Source of the DNA: Kutzneria viridogrisea
Lineage (GTDB): Bacteria > Actinomycetota > Actinomycetes > Mycobacteriales > Pseudonocardiaceae
DNA: 64,000 nt
Direction: 5' to 3'
Assembly (NCBI GenBank): GCA_014138725.1
Contig: JACJID010000003.1
Span: forward strand, 744,001-808,000
A program made the position numbers and the translations under genes. Below the pieces are notes generated by a model, which saw only the letters and a program-made list of their open reading frames with translations, did no database searches and had not been told where the DNA came from. Positions 1 to 8,580 of this stretch are shown piece after piece (position 1 is the first letter of the stretch; each line of letters starts with the position of its first letter).

Positions 1-104
1 ACCTGCGAACGCCCTTGACGAGGGCCACCACCAATCCTGCCCAGGCGGGACAGTCCGGAACAATCAACCAAATCCCCGATCGCGCCTGCGGCGAACGGTC
101 TCGG

Positions 105-770
105 TCATCGCCAGGAACGCAGCCCAGCGGTCAGTTCGTCCATACAGCGCACCACGAGCCGTGATGGCGAGCCCGCGCCGATGTCCGGGGCGTCGGTGGC
201 GGCCCACGCCTGCATGGTCACCCGCACAGCGGTCACGGCGGCGGCAGCGGTCAGCCGCAGCGTGACCGGGTCCACGTCCTCGCCGACCCGCAGCGCCAGC
301 GCCTCGACCAGCTGTTCCTCCGCGTCGTGGTTGACCTTGAGCCACACCGCGCGCAGCGCGTGGTCGGCCTGCACGGCGCGGAGCAGGCCCCTGGTGCAGC
401 GCATCACCTCGGCGGACTCGTCCCCGGTCGGGGTCAGGCCCCGTACCGCCGCCTGTTGCAGGGCGAGCCGCAGCGACTGCTCCGGCGGGACCTCGGCCAG
501 GTACGACACCCAGCGGCACGCCGTGTCCGCGAGCAGCGGCAGTACGGCGTCCTGTTTTGTGGGGAAGTAGCGGTAGTAGGTGCGCAGCGAGATGCCCGCG
601 GCACGCGCGATGCTCTCCGCCGTGGTGCCGTCGGCCCCGCGCTCGGCGAACAGGGCCGCGGCCACCTGAGTGATCTCTGTCTGGGTCGTGGCACGGCGAC
701 GCTCGGTCAGCGACGGGCGGTGGTGGAACTCGGCCACGGACGGACACTCCTCGGCGGATCGGCGAATCAC
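105..770 (-). CDS. TetR/AcrR family transcriptional regulator
   Basis: The product is 221 aa. Residues ~25-75 form the TetR DNA-binding domain, ending in the recognition-helix signature ISLRTYYRYFPTKQDAV. The remainder is a helical ligand/dimer domain whose effector cannot be guessed. The GTG at 770 leaves a normal ~25-residue lead before the helix-turn-helix. The upstream gap (771-811) has TGTCAC hexamers at 779, 788 and 806, which could be operator half-sites. Its target is unknown: the left neighbour lies outside the window, and the next gene upstream is another TetR on the same strand. Confidence 0.9.
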   Translation of the reverse strand: MIRRSAEECPSVAEFHHRPSLTERRRATTQTEITQVAAALFAERGADGTTAESIARAAGISLRTYYRYFPTKQDAVLPLLADTACRWVSYLAEVPPEQSLRLALQQAAVRGLTPTGDESAEVMRCTRGLLRAVQADHALRAVWLKVNHDAEEQLVEALALRVGEDVDPVTLRLTAAAAVTAVRVTMQAWAATDAPDIGAGSPSRLVVRCMDELTAGLRSWR

Positions 771-807
771 TCGATCATGTCACGCCGTGTCACGGTGTCG
801 TGGAATG

Positions 808-1386
808 TCACCTGCCCAATCCGGCCAGCGCGGCCTCGGCGATGGCCCCGGCCTGCTCGGGGCCGATCGGGGCGACCCCGCTGACCAGCCGGTAGATCAC
901 CGGACCGAACAACAGGTCGATGGCCACCTCCACGTCCACCTCGGCGCGCACCTCACCCCGCGCCAGCGCGCGCCGCCACAGCACGCGGATCGCCTCGCGC
1001 CGTCCCGCGAGGAACCGCTCGCGCAGCAACCGCCCGGCCTGCGGGTCGGCGGTGGCACCGGCCAGCAACTGGGCGAACACGGCCCCGGCCGGGCTGGCGT
1101 GGAACGCGCACACCAACCGGAGCTGCTCGGTGAGGTCACCGCGCGCGGACCCCGTGTCCGGCAACGGAACCGTACGGGCCATGTGCTCGGCGAACGCGTC
1201 GATCGCCACGCAGGTGCGGTTCGGCCAGTGCTTGTAGATCGTCGCCTTGCTCACCCCGGACCTGGCGTTGATCGCGTCCACCGTGGCGGCGGTGAGCCCG
1301 CCCGCCATGAGCAGCTCACCGGCCGCCTTGAGCACCGCCGCGCGCACCCGTGCACTACGCGAGCCGGGCTTGGGTTCAGCCGTCAT
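808..1386 (-). CDS. TetR family regulator, operon partner of SDR
   Basis: The product is 192 aa. The N-terminal helix-turn-helix includes GVSKATIYKHWPNR at ~45-60; the C-terminal half is a helical effector domain. Its ATG at 1386 overlaps the end of the upstream SDR gene (stop at 1376-1378), so the two are translationally coupled. The palindrome at 2224-2239 ahead of the SDR is the natural candidate for autoregulation of both genes. The inducer is unknown. Confidence 0.9.
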   Translation of the reverse strand: MTAEPKPGSRSARVRAAVLKAAGELLMAGGLTAATVDAINARSGVSKATIYKHWPNRTCVAIDAFAEHMARTVPLPDTGSARGDLTEQLRLVCAFHASPAGAVFAQLLAGATADPQAGRLLRERFLAGRREAIRVLWRRALARGEVRAEVDVEVAIDLLFGPVIYRLVSGVAPIGPEQAGAIAEAALAGLGR

Positions 1387-2206
1387 GGCCGGTGGACAGC
1401 GCGAGCTCGCGCCACTGGTCGAGCTCGCGCGCCACGTGGTCCAGCTTGGCCTGCACGCGCTGCACGCTGTCGGCGCCCAGTTGCAGGCGCAGCGGCGGGT
1501 CGTCCACGGTGCCCACGGTGATGATCGCGGCGGCGGCCTTGACCGGGTCGCCGGGCTGGCCGTGGTTGTTGCCCGCCACGCCCGAGGCGACCCTGCCCGC
1601 GGTGCCCGCGTAGTCCTCGATCGAGTTCGCAGCCCGGTGCAGGGAGCTTCCGTCGAGGAAGTCGGTACGGAACGCGCCCGGCTCCACGATGATCACGCGC
1701 ACACCCAGTGGGGCCAGTTCCTCGGCCATGGCCTCGCTGAGCCCCTCCACGGCGAACTTCGTCGCCCCGTAGACGCCCCAGCCCGCGCGCTGGGTGAAGC
1801 CGCCGACCGAGCTGATGTTGATCACCCGCCCGGAGCGCTGCGCGCGCAGCACCGGCAGCACGGCGCGGGTCACCGCGAGCAGCCCGTGCACGTTGGTGTC
1901 GAAGACCGCGCGCACCTCCGCGTCGGTGGCCTCCTCGACAGCGCCGAGCAGGCCGCGACCCGCGTTGTTGACCAGCACGTCGATACCGCAGAAGCGGGTC
2001 ATCGCGGCGTCCACGGCAGCGGCGGCCGAGCGCTCGTCGGTGACGTCCAGCGGCACCGCGAGCAGTCGGTCACCGCCGCCCAGCGCCCGGTCGACCGCAC
2101 GCGGGTCGCGCGCGGTGGCCACGACGTTGTCGCCGCGGTCCAACGCCTGCCGGGCAATCTCCAGACCGAACCCACGCGAGGCGCCGGTGATGAACCAGGT
2201 AGTCAT
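1376..2206 (-). CDS. Short-chain dehydrogenase/reductase (SDR)
   Basis: The product is 276 aa, a classical SDR length. It starts with a Rossmann cofactor loop, ITGASRGFG (GxxxGxG) at ~6-14. It has the NNAG structural motif near residue 83, a catalytic Ser in the INISSVGG segment, and Tyr/Lys in VYGATKFAVEG. An NADP(H)-dependent oxidoreductase of unknown substrate is expected. It is the first gene of a two-gene operon with the TetR at 808-1386, probably derepressed by its substrate or a related compound. Confidence 0.9.
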   Translation of the reverse strand: MTTWFITGASRGFGLEIARQALDRGDNVVATARDPRAVDRALGGGDRLLAVPLDVTDERSAAAAVDAAMTRFCGIDVLVNNAGRGLLGAVEEATDAEVRAVFDTNVHGLLAVTRAVLPVLRAQRSGRVINISSVGGFTQRAGWGVYGATKFAVEGLSEAMAEELAPLGVRVIIVEPGAFRTDFLDGSSLHRAANSIEDYAGTAGRVASGVAGNNHGQPGDPVKAAAAIITVGTVDDPPLRLQLGADSVQRVQAKLDHVARELDQWRELALSTGHDG

Positions 2207-2223
2207 GCCCCACCCCCGAACTG

Positions 2224-2239
2224 AACTGAACGTTCAGTT
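2224..2239. promoter_or_regulatory. 16-bp perfect palindrome, probable TetR operator
   Basis: AACTGAACGTTCAGTT is a perfect palindrome 18 bp upstream of the SDR start codon at 2206. Size and position fit a TetR dimer site controlling the SDR-TetR operon. Assignment to the TetR at 808-1386 is inference. Confidence 0.65.
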
Positions 2240-2260
2240 TTAGTTCGGCGTGGACGGGCG

Positions 2261-2809
2261 TCAAGCCTGGTACGGACGGGCCGCCCGCGCCGCGCTCAGC
2301 GCCTCGGCCCACCAGAGCAACTGGTCCAGCACCGTCTTGGCCGCGGTGGCGCAGCCCTCGGCGTGCCGCGGGTTGCCCTGCTCGTCGAACTGCTCCCAGA
2401 CGTTGTGGAAGCTGACCGTGTCGCGCACGGTGGCGGCGTGCATCTCGGCGAACACCTGGCGCAGGTGTTCCACGGCGCGCAGGCCGCCGGAGATGCCCCC
2501 GTAGCTGACGAACCCGATCGGCTTGGCACGCCACTGCGTGTAGTGCCCGTCGATCGCGGCCTTGAGCGGGGCCGGGTAGCTGTGGTTGTACTCCGGGGTC
2601 AGCACGACGAACGCGTCGGCGGCCTCCAGCCGCGCGCCGATGTCCGGATCGTCCGGGGCGTGCTCGGCCAGGTCGACCAGGTCCAGCTCGAACCCGGCGT
2701 GCTCGCGTACCCGCTCGGCGAACCACCCGGCGACGACCGGAGCCCTGCGGCCAGGCCGGGTGCTGCCGATGATCACTGCGAGCTTGAGTTGCTTGTCCTG
2801 TGCTGTCAT
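2261..2809 (-). CDS. NADPH-dependent FMN reductase family protein
   Basis: The product is ~182 aa of flavodoxin-like fold. The N-terminal phosphate loop IIGSTRPGRRAP and the central PEYNHSYPAPLKAAID segment are typical of the NADPH-dependent FMN reductase/quinone reductase family. It would reduce free FMN, quinones or similar acceptors in the cytoplasm. An in-frame ATG at 2821 would add four residues; neither start has a clear Shine-Dalgarno sequence. The gap to the HxlR gene upstream on the same strand is only ~35 bp, so the two are probably co-transcribed. Confidence 0.88.
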   Translation of the reverse strand: MTAQDKQLKLAVIIGSTRPGRRAPVVAGWFAERVREHAGFELDLVDLAEHAPDDPDIGARLEAADAFVVLTPEYNHSYPAPLKAAIDGHYTQWRAKPIGFVSYGGISGGLRAVEHLRQVFAEMHAATVRDTVSFHNVWEQFDEQGNPRHAEGCATAAKTVLDQLLWWAEALSAARAARPYQA

Positions 2810-2843
2810 GGAAAACAGCATCGGACTTCAAGTAATGTAGAGG

Positions 2844-3299
2844 TCAAGTCGCCGGCTGGACCCAGGTGCTCCGCACCGAGTCCAGGCCGACCTCGCGCCC
2901 CCGGTCGTCCACGAAGGCCACGTGCAGCGGGCGGCCGGTTTCCCTTGCGTGGCGCTCGACCTTCGGCACGCCGGACATCGGCAGGTGCTTGTCCCCCCAC
3001 TGCCACAGCGCGGCGAGTGTGATGTGCAGCTCGCGCCCCGCCTCGGTGAGGTGGTAGTCGAAGCGCTGACGGCTGCCCGGCTCCTGGTAGGGCTCGCGGG
3101 TCAGCACCCCGTACTCGACGAGCGTGGCGAGCCGGTCGGTGAGCACGTCGGGCGCCACGCCCAGCGCGTCACGGAAGCCCGCGAACCTGGTCGTGCCGCT
3201 GATCGCCTCGCGCAGGATCAGCAGGGTCCAGCGCTCACCGAGCACGCCGAGGCTGCGCGCGACGGGGCAACTGGAGTCCAACAACTTCGCAGATGCCAT
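2844..3299 (-). CDS. HxlR family winged-helix regulator
   Basis: The product is 151 aa. It has the HxlR arrangement: a cysteine near the N-terminus (SSCPVARSLGVLGERWTLLILRE), a winged helix, then YHLTEAGRELHITLAALWQWG. Cys-containing HxlR proteins often sense electrophiles or quinones, and the neighbouring flavin reductase and divergent SDR fit that role. It shares an imperfect 16-bp-arm inverted repeat (3318-3361) with the divergent SDR gene. Confidence 0.9.
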   Translation of the reverse strand: MASAKLLDSSCPVARSLGVLGERWTLLILREAISGTTRFAGFRDALGVAPDVLTDRLATLVEYGVLTREPYQEPGSRQRFDYHLTEAGRELHITLAALWQWGDKHLPMSGVPKVERHARETGRPLHVAFVDDRGREVGLDSVRSTWVQPAT

Positions 3300-3317
3300 G
3301 ACGCCATCCTACCCCTC

Positions 3318-3361
3318 AGTTGCAAATTCCAACCCAGATGGCTAAGTTGGAACTACCAACT
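3318..3361. promoter_or_regulatory. Inverted repeat in HxlR/SDR divergent promoter
   Basis: AGTTGCAAATTCCAAC (3318-3333) and GTTGGAACTACCAACT (3346-3361) form 16-bp arms matching at 12 positions, including the outer CAACT and inner GTTGGAA blocks. It lies in the 77-bp gap between divergent genes and is the probable HxlR operator for both directions. Confidence 0.65.
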
Positions 3362-3376
3362 CAGAGGGAGCGCGTC

Positions 3377-4075
3377 ATGGACCTCACCGGAAGCACCGCA
3401 CTCGTCACCGGCGCCAACCGCGGCCTCGGCAGGCACTTCGCCGCGCAGTTGCTCGGCAGGGGCGCCACCGTCTACGCGGCGGCCCGCAACCCCGTTTCGA
3501 TCGACCTGCCCGGGGCCATCCCGGTGGCGCTGGACGTCACCAACCCCGAATCCGTTGCGGCAGCGGCGAAATCCGTCTCCGGCCTGTCGCTGCTCGTGAA
3601 CAACGCGGGCTCGTCCACCGGCTCCTCGCTGCTGCACGGCTCACTGGACGACATCCGCCTGGAGATGGAGACGCACTACTTCGGCACCCTGGCCGTGACG
3701 CGGGCGTTCGCCCCGCAACTGGCCGAGCAGGGCGGCGGGGCCGTACTGAACGTGCTGTCGGTGCTGTCCTGGTTCACCTCGCCCGCCACCGCGGCCTACT
3801 CGGCGGCGAAGTCGGCCGCGTGGTCGCTGACCAATGCGCTGCGCCTGGAACTGGCCGAGCAGGGCACGCGGGTCAGCGCGCTGCACGTGGGCTACATGGA
3901 CACCGACATGGCGCGGCACGTGGACGGCGCCAAGACCGACCCGGCGGCCGTGGCCAAGCTGGCCTTGGACGGTGTGGCGGCCGGTGAGCTGGAGATCCTC
4001 GCCGACGAGGTGAGCCGCACCGTGCGGGCCGGGCTGGCCGGTGGGGCGAAGGCGCTGTACCCGCAGTTCGCGTAG
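3377..4075 (+). CDS. Short-chain dehydrogenase/reductase (SDR)
   Basis: The product is 232 aa. The cofactor loop VTGANRGLG lies at ~8-16, NNAG near residue 75, and the catalytic Tyr/Lys in AYSAAKSAAW. The ATG at 3377 is chosen because GAGGGAGCG precedes it and the SDR fold begins immediately. It is divergent from the HxlR gene and is the obvious regulatory target of it. Oxidoreductase substrate unknown. Confidence 0.9.
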   Translation: MDLTGSTALVTGANRGLGRHFAAQLLGRGATVYAAARNPVSIDLPGAIPVALDVTNPESVAAAAKSVSGLSLLVNNAGSSTGSSLLHGSLDDIRLEMETHYFGTLAVTRAFAPQLAEQGGGAVLNVLSVLSWFTSPATAAYSAAKSAAWSLTNALRLELAEQGTRVSALHVGYMDTDMARHVDGAKTDPAAVAKLALDGVAAGELEILADEVSRTVRAGLAGGAKALYPQFA

Positions 4076-4281
4076 CGACGGGGTTCACGTGGCGACGGGG
4101 TTCGCGGGCCGGTGAGCGGGATTCACGCGCTGGTGAGCGGGACTCGCCGACCACAGAGCGGGACTCGCGGGCCGGTGGGCGGGACTCGCGGGTCAGCGAC
4201 CGGGACTCGGCGGTCAGTGGGCGGGACTCGCGGGCGCCAGGGCGGGACTCGCGCGTGGCAGAGCGGGACTCGCGGGAGCCG
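4076..4281. repeat. 21-bp tandem repeat array (CGGGACTCGC core)
   Basis: Eight copies begin at 4114, 4135, 4156, 4177, 4198, 4219, 4240 and 4261, exactly 21 bp apart, with two degenerate copies before them. The conserved part is GCGGGACTCGC followed by a variable ~10 bp. The array sits between convergent genes and is the reverse-complement orientation of the arrays at 8581 and 16161. Because 21 is divisible by 3 it creates spurious open frames; I see no gene in it. Confidence 0.9.
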
Positions 4282-4304
4282 GGGTCCTGCCCGCGCTGAG
4301 CCGG

Positions 4305-4524
4305 AGGGTCGAACACGCCGCACCGGAACGTCCAACACGCGCGGCCGGATGCCCCAACACACCACACCCAAACGTCCAACACGCGGGGCCGGAACGTCCA
4401 ACACACCACCCCGGAAACGCCGACACGCCATACCCGAACGTCCAACACGCAGGGCCGGGGACGCCGACACACCGCACCCAAACGTCGGACACGCGGGGCT
4501 GGAAGGTCCGACACGCCCTGGGGT
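4305..4524. repeat. 22-bp tandem repeat array (AACGTCCAACACGC core)
   Basis: Ten units of exactly 22 bp run from 4305 to 4524. The best copies read AACGTCCAACACG followed by CGGCCGG or a similar end, and alternate with ACACCACACCCA-ended variants. The last unit runs into the TetR stop codon at 4524. The sequence is unrelated to the adjacent 21-bp family, so two repeat types lie side by side in one convergent gap. Confidence 0.88.
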
Positions 4525-5153
4525 CAGTGGGCGATTCCGTCGAACATGACGCGGGTGCCGGCGCGGATCCAGCGGTCCCGCTCGGCGACCGGGTCGGCGG
4601 CGGTCAGCAGGGACAGCCCGCAGGAGATGATCACGCCGACCAGGGCGTGCGCGGTGACCTCCACGTCCAGGTCGGCGGGCAGGAAGCCCTTGTGCACGCC
4701 GTTGCGCAGGTACAGCGCCGTGCCCTCGGCGATGGCCCGGTGCGTGCCCAGGGTGAGTTCGGTCAGCTCCGGGTCGGCGGCCAGCCCCTCCACGAACAGC
4801 AGGCGCACCAGTTCCGGGGACTCCGCGAACAGGGTGAACAGCCGGTGGCAGATCCGCTCGGTCTGCGCCCGGTACTCGGCCAGCGAGTCGGTGTCCCCCG
4901 GCTCGTCGAAGTCGATCACCGACAGCAGCCGCTTGGCCGCGTCGGCCAGCACGTGCACCAGGATGTCCCGCTTGTTCTCGAAGTAGCGGTAGAACGTGCC
5001 GTGCCCGATGCCCAGCTCACCGGCGATGTCGGCGATGCCGGTGGCGTGGTAGCCGCGCTGGGTGAACACCTTGAAGGCAGCGTGCACGATGTCGGCGCGC
5101 CGCTGCTCGGCCCGCTCGGCCGCACGATCCGCTGCTGTGCTCACCCCGCTCAT
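4524..5153 (-). CDS. TetR family regulator of the flavin monooxygenase operon
   Basis: The product is 209 aa. The helix-turn-helix includes ELGIGHGTFYRYFENKRDIL (~45-65), followed by a helical ligand domain. The ATG at 5153 (or the adjacent 5156) overlaps the stop codon of the upstream monooxygenase, making it the last gene of a three-gene operon. It probably represses its own operon through the palindrome at 8191-8222 and is released by a monooxygenase substrate; this is inferred from arrangement only. Confidence 0.92.
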   Translation of the reverse strand: MSGVSTAADRAAERAEQRRADIVHAAFKVFTQRGYHATGIADIAGELGIGHGTFYRYFENKRDILVHVLADAAKRLLSVIDFDEPGDTDSLAEYRAQTERICHRLFTLFAESPELVRLLFVEGLAADPELTELTLGTHRAIAEGTALYLRNGVHKGFLPADLDVEVTAHALVGVIISCGLSLLTAADPVAERDRWIRAGTRVMFDGIAH

Positions 5154-6664
5154 CATTCCAGGCGGAATTCGTAGTGTTCCAGCGGGAAGCGGCGGCTCGC
5201 CCACCGCGCCTGCACCACAGTGGACGGCCGGATGTAGGGCACGTCGCCCTGCGAGTTCAGGTAGTAGCTGCGCACGCCCCGGTTGAGCACGCGGAAGTAG
5301 TGCGCGATGTTGCGGCCGTGCCTGCGCACCCGGTTGTGGTACGCGTCGTGCGCGCGCTGGCCGATCTCCACCGCGGTGGCCCCGCGCCGCCTGGCCTCGG
5401 TGATCACCCGCACGGCGTGCCGCGCGGTGATCTCCACCAGCGCGTGCCAGCCGGTGCCCGTCCACGAGTACGGCCCGACCAGCGTCCACCGGTTGGGCAG
5501 CCGCGGCACGCTCACGCTCTCGTAGGCCTGCAACCCGTTCTCCGCGTAGAACTCGCCGAGGTCGAAGCCGCGGCGACCCACTACCGTACCGGGCCGGTAG
5601 CTCTCCGGGTCGGAGAACAGCTCGTAGCCGGTGGCCAGCACGATCACGTCGTACTCGCGCTCGACCCCGTCCCGCGTGCGGATCCCACGCTCGGTGAACC
5701 GGTCGATCGCCGTCGTGACGAGCCTGGTGTTGTCCCGGTTGAACGCGCGCAGGAACGTGTTCGACAGCGTGGGCCGCTTGCCCAGCGGGCCGTAACTGGG
5801 CAGCAGCGCCTCGCGTGCCGCCGGGTCGCGCACGACTTTGCCCAGGTACCAACGATATGCGGCACGGGCCGAGCGGTCCATCAACCGCATCGCGGGCACG
5901 GCGACCGGCAGCGGGGCGTAGACGGCAGGCCACAGCAGCAGTTCCACGAAGCCGAGCATCAGCCCGTGCAGCAAGGGCATGACCCCGGGCAGGCGCAGCA
6001 CGGACTGCGCCGCGGGCGGGATGGTGAAGTCCGGCTTGGGCAGGCACCACACGGGGGTGCGCTGGTATACGTCGAGCGCGGCGACCTCCGGCGCGATGGC
6101 CGGGGTGATCTGCACGGAGCTCGCGCCGGTCCCGATGACGGCGACGCGCTTGCCGTGCAGGTCGTGTTCGTGGTCCCAGGAGGCGGGCCGCTGCACCTTG
6201 CCGCCGAACTCGTCCAGTCCGGGGATGCCCGGGTCCTGTTTGGGCGTCAGGAAGGCGCCGACCGCGCTGATCACGAACCGCGACGTCAACACCGAGCCGT
6301 CGCCCAGATGCAGGCGCCACAGGCGGTTCGGCTCGTCCCACTCCTCGCGCAGCACGGTGGTGTTGGTGCGCAAGTGCTTGTGCAGCCCGTAGCGCTGGGC
6401 CACCGAGCGGTGGTAGGCCTGCACCTCCGCTCCCCTGGCGAAGACCCGGCTCCAGGAAGGGTTGCGCGCGAAGGAGTACTGGTAGGCCAGGGACGGGATG
6501 TCCACGCCGATACCGGGATAGGTGTTGTCCCGCCAGCTGCCGCCGAGGTCCTCGGCCCGCTCCAGCAGGGCGAAGTCGGCGATGCCCGCGGTCTTGAGCG
6601 CCACGCCCGCAGCGATGCCGCCCGGACCGGCCCCGATGACCACGACCTCGTGCCGCGGCCTCAT
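5153..6664 (-). CDS. Flavin-containing monooxygenase, Baeyer-Villiger-like
   Basis: The product is 503 aa. An FAD-binding VIGAGPGG lies at ~9-16 and an NADPH-binding VIGTGASSVQ at ~180. The ATG at 6664 is used because the Rossmann motif follows directly and it overlaps the preceding stop (ATGA). The Baeyer-Villiger fingerprint FxGxxxHxxxW(P/D) is present as FGGKVQRPASWD, with Arg instead of His. It belongs to the group with cyclohexanone monooxygenase and AlmA-like enzymes and would oxygenate ketones, long-chain alkyl or similar hydrophobic substrates. Confidence 0.88.
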   Translation of the reverse strand: MRPRHEVVVIGAGPGGIAAGVALKTAGIADFALLERAEDLGGSWRDNTYPGIGVDIPSLAYQYSFARNPSWSRVFARGAEVQAYHRSVAQRYGLHKHLRTNTTVLREEWDEPNRLWRLHLGDGSVLTSRFVISAVGAFLTPKQDPGIPGLDEFGGKVQRPASWDHEHDLHGKRVAVIGTGASSVQITPAIAPEVAALDVYQRTPVWCLPKPDFTIPPAAQSVLRLPGVMPLLHGLMLGFVELLLWPAVYAPLPVAVPAMRLMDRSARAAYRWYLGKVVRDPAAREALLPSYGPLGKRPTLSNTFLRAFNRDNTRLVTTAIDRFTERGIRTRDGVEREYDVIVLATGYELFSDPESYRPGTVVGRRGFDLGEFYAENGLQAYESVSVPRLPNRWTLVGPYSWTGTGWHALVEITARHAVRVITEARRRGATAVEIGQRAHDAYHNRVRRHGRNIAHYFRVLNRGVRSYYLNSQGDVPYIRPSTVVQARWASRRFPLEHYEFRLE

Positions 6665-8169
6665 CACTGGCCCACCGTGCGGTAGGTGTAGTCGTCCAAG
6701 GAGAACCTCCTGCTGGCCCGCCACGCCTGCCAGGCCGTTGTCGGCCGCAGCAGGGAGAAGTCCCCGTGGTGGTCGATGTAGTAGGTGTTGGCCCCGGTGC
6801 AGTTGTTGGTCATGATCAGTGAGCCGGTGGCCCTGCGGTGCACGAAGCGGAAGAACCGGTCGTTGGCCCGCTGGCTGACCTCCACGGCGGTGGCCCCGCG
6901 CCGCCGCGCCTCGGTGATCACGCGGATCGCGTGGTGCGACTGGGTCTCCACCATGACGTGCCAGGAGCTGCCGGTCCAGGAGAACGGCCCGAAGATGAAG
7001 AAGCTGTTGGGCAGCTTGGGGATGCTCACGCCCTCGTAGGCCTGCACCTTGTTGCCCGCGTAGAACTGCGCCAGGTCGAAGCCGTCCCGGCCGCGCACCG
7101 GCACTTTTCGATAGTTCTCAGGATCGTTGGACAAGCGGAATCCCGTGGCCAGGATCAGGGTGTCCACCTCGTGCAGACGTCCGTCTCGTGAGCGCACGCC
7201 CGTGGCGGTGATCCTCTCGATGCCCTCGGTGACCAGGTCCACGTTCGGGCGGGTGTAGGTGCGGTAGTACGTGTTGGACACGCTGGGCCGCTTGCAGCCG
7301 AAGCCGTAGTCGGGGATCAGCTTGGCGCGCAGCACCGGGTCGGCGACCTGTGTGCGCAGGTAGGCGCGGATGCCCGTCTCGGCGATCTTGGCCACGACAC
7401 TGCCCGGCTTGCCGAGTACGACCGTCCCGACCAGCAGGGCCTCGACCACGGCCGAGGTCACCGCGCGGACCGCCCGCTGCACGGCGGGCACCCTGGCGAA
7501 CAGGGTTTGCAGCACGGGCGGGATCTTCAGGTCCGGTTTGGCGAAGACCCAGATCGCGCGCCGCTGGAACACGGTGAGCCTGCTCGCGACCCGCGCCACC
7601 TTCGGCACCAGCTGCACGGCGGTCGACCCGGTGCCGATCACCGCCACCCGCTCGCCGCTCAGGTCGTGCCCGTGGTCCCAGCGCGCGGTCTGCACGACCT
7701 TGCCGGTGAACTCCGCCAGCCCGGGGATGTCCGGCCGCTTGGGGTCCACGAACGCGCCCAGCGCGGTCAGCACGAACCGGGCCGTCAGCACCGAGCCGTC
7801 GCCAAGGTGCAGCCGCCACAGGTGGTTGACCTCGTCCCACTCGCGAGCGGTCATCTCGGTGTTCAGCCGCAGGTGCTGGCGCAGCTGGTAGCGGTCGGCC
7901 AGGTGATCGATGTACGCCTTGACCTCGGCGCCCTTCGGGAATACCCGGCTCCAGCGCGGGTTGGGCGCGAAGGAGAACTGGTAGGTGAAGGACGGCAGGT
8001 CCACCGCCACGTCGGGATAGGTGTTGTCCCGCCAGGTGCCGCCGATGTCGGCGGCCCGCTCCAGGATCACGAAGTCGGTCAGGCCCGCGGCGCGCAGCGC
8101 GATGGCCGCGCCCAGCCCACCGAAACCGGCGCCGACGACGACCACCTCGTACTCGGGGGTCTGGCCCAC
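6664..8169 (-). CDS. Flavin-containing monooxygenase, paralogue of the downstream gene
   Basis: The product is 501 aa. VVGAGFGG near the N-terminus binds FAD and VIGTGSTAVQ at ~180 binds NADPH. It aligns along its length with the next gene (shared GGSWRDNTYP/GGTWRDNTYP and ITEARRRGATAVE segments), so the pair arose by tandem duplication. The Baeyer-Villiger fingerprint reads FTGKVVQTARWD, with Gln at the His position. It is the first gene of the operon, directly behind the palindrome at 8191-8222. Confidence 0.88.
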   Translation of the reverse strand: MGQTPEYEVVVVGAGFGGLGAAIALRAAGLTDFVILERAADIGGTWRDNTYPDVAVDLPSFTYQFSFAPNPRWSRVFPKGAEVKAYIDHLADRYQLRQHLRLNTEMTAREWDEVNHLWRLHLGDGSVLTARFVLTALGAFVDPKRPDIPGLAEFTGKVVQTARWDHGHDLSGERVAVIGTGSTAVQLVPKVARVASRLTVFQRRAIWVFAKPDLKIPPVLQTLFARVPAVQRAVRAVTSAVVEALLVGTVVLGKPGSVVAKIAETGIRAYLRTQVADPVLRAKLIPDYGFGCKRPSVSNTYYRTYTRPNVDLVTEGIERITATGVRSRDGRLHEVDTLILATGFRLSNDPENYRKVPVRGRDGFDLAQFYAGNKVQAYEGVSIPKLPNSFFIFGPFSWTGSSWHVMVETQSHHAIRVITEARRRGATAVEVSQRANDRFFRFVHRRATGSLIMTNNCTGANTYYIDHHGDFSLLRPTTAWQAWRASRRFSLDDYTYRTVGQ

Positions 8170-8190
8170 GACAGCCCTCCCACCTGCGGA

Positions 8191-8222
8191 TCAAAGCGGA
8201 ATGACTTGTCATTCCGCTTTGA
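8191..8222. promoter_or_regulatory. Perfect inverted repeat, probable operator of monooxygenase operon
   Basis: TCAAAGCGGAATGAC and its exact reverse complement flank a 2-bp TT centre, giving 15-bp perfect arms. It lies 22 bp upstream of the first monooxygenase start (8169), between divergent genes. This is the strongest operator-like palindrome in the window. Binding by the TetR at 4524-5153 is inferred. Confidence 0.7.
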
Positions 8223-8328
8223 GTTCCTACCACCGCGGCGCACCGGAACCAAGCCTCGACTTCGCCACCTACCAGTGGTATGTGTTACCGGAAGTACGGG
8301 TTACTGATGCGTAACGGGAGGACCAGTC

Positions 8329-8577
8329 ATGGCCAAGCTCACCCGCGCCTTCGGCGTGCTGCTCGCGGGCACCGGGGTCGCCCACTTCGCGGCGCCCAAG
8401 CTCTTCGAGCCGGTCTCCGCGATCGCCTTCCCCGAGGACACGCGGCAGTGGGTGTACCGCAACGGCGCCACCGAACTGGCCCTGGGCGCGGCGATCACCG
8501 TCCAGCGCACCCGCAAGCTCGGACTGATCGGCCTGGGCGCCTACGTGCTCTGGCTCGCCTCCCGCGCCGCCCGCTGA
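8329..8577 (+). CDS. Small DoxX-like membrane protein
   Basis: The product is 82 aa with two or three hydrophobic segments (FGVLLAGTGVAHF, TELALGAAITV, LIGLGAYVLWLAS). It resembles short actinobacterial DoxX-like proteins in the spacing of AHFAAPKLFEP and the YRNGATELALG segment. GGGAGG lies ~8 bp before the ATG. Function is unknown; it may share the divergent promoter with the monooxygenase operon. Confidence 0.7.
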   Translation: MAKLTRAFGVLLAGTGVAHFAAPKLFEPVSAIAFPEDTRQWVYRNGATELALGAAITVQRTRKLGLIGLGAYVLWLASRAAR

Positions 8578-8580
8578 CCC

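Noticed and set aside
4524-6341. A ~600-residue minus-strand reading frame covering both the TetR gene and most of the monooxygenase
   Set aside because: Only its last ~210 residues (the TetR) are coding. The rest is an Arg/Ala/Gly-rich out-of-frame shadow of the monooxygenase, which has clear FAD and NADPH motifs in its own frame.
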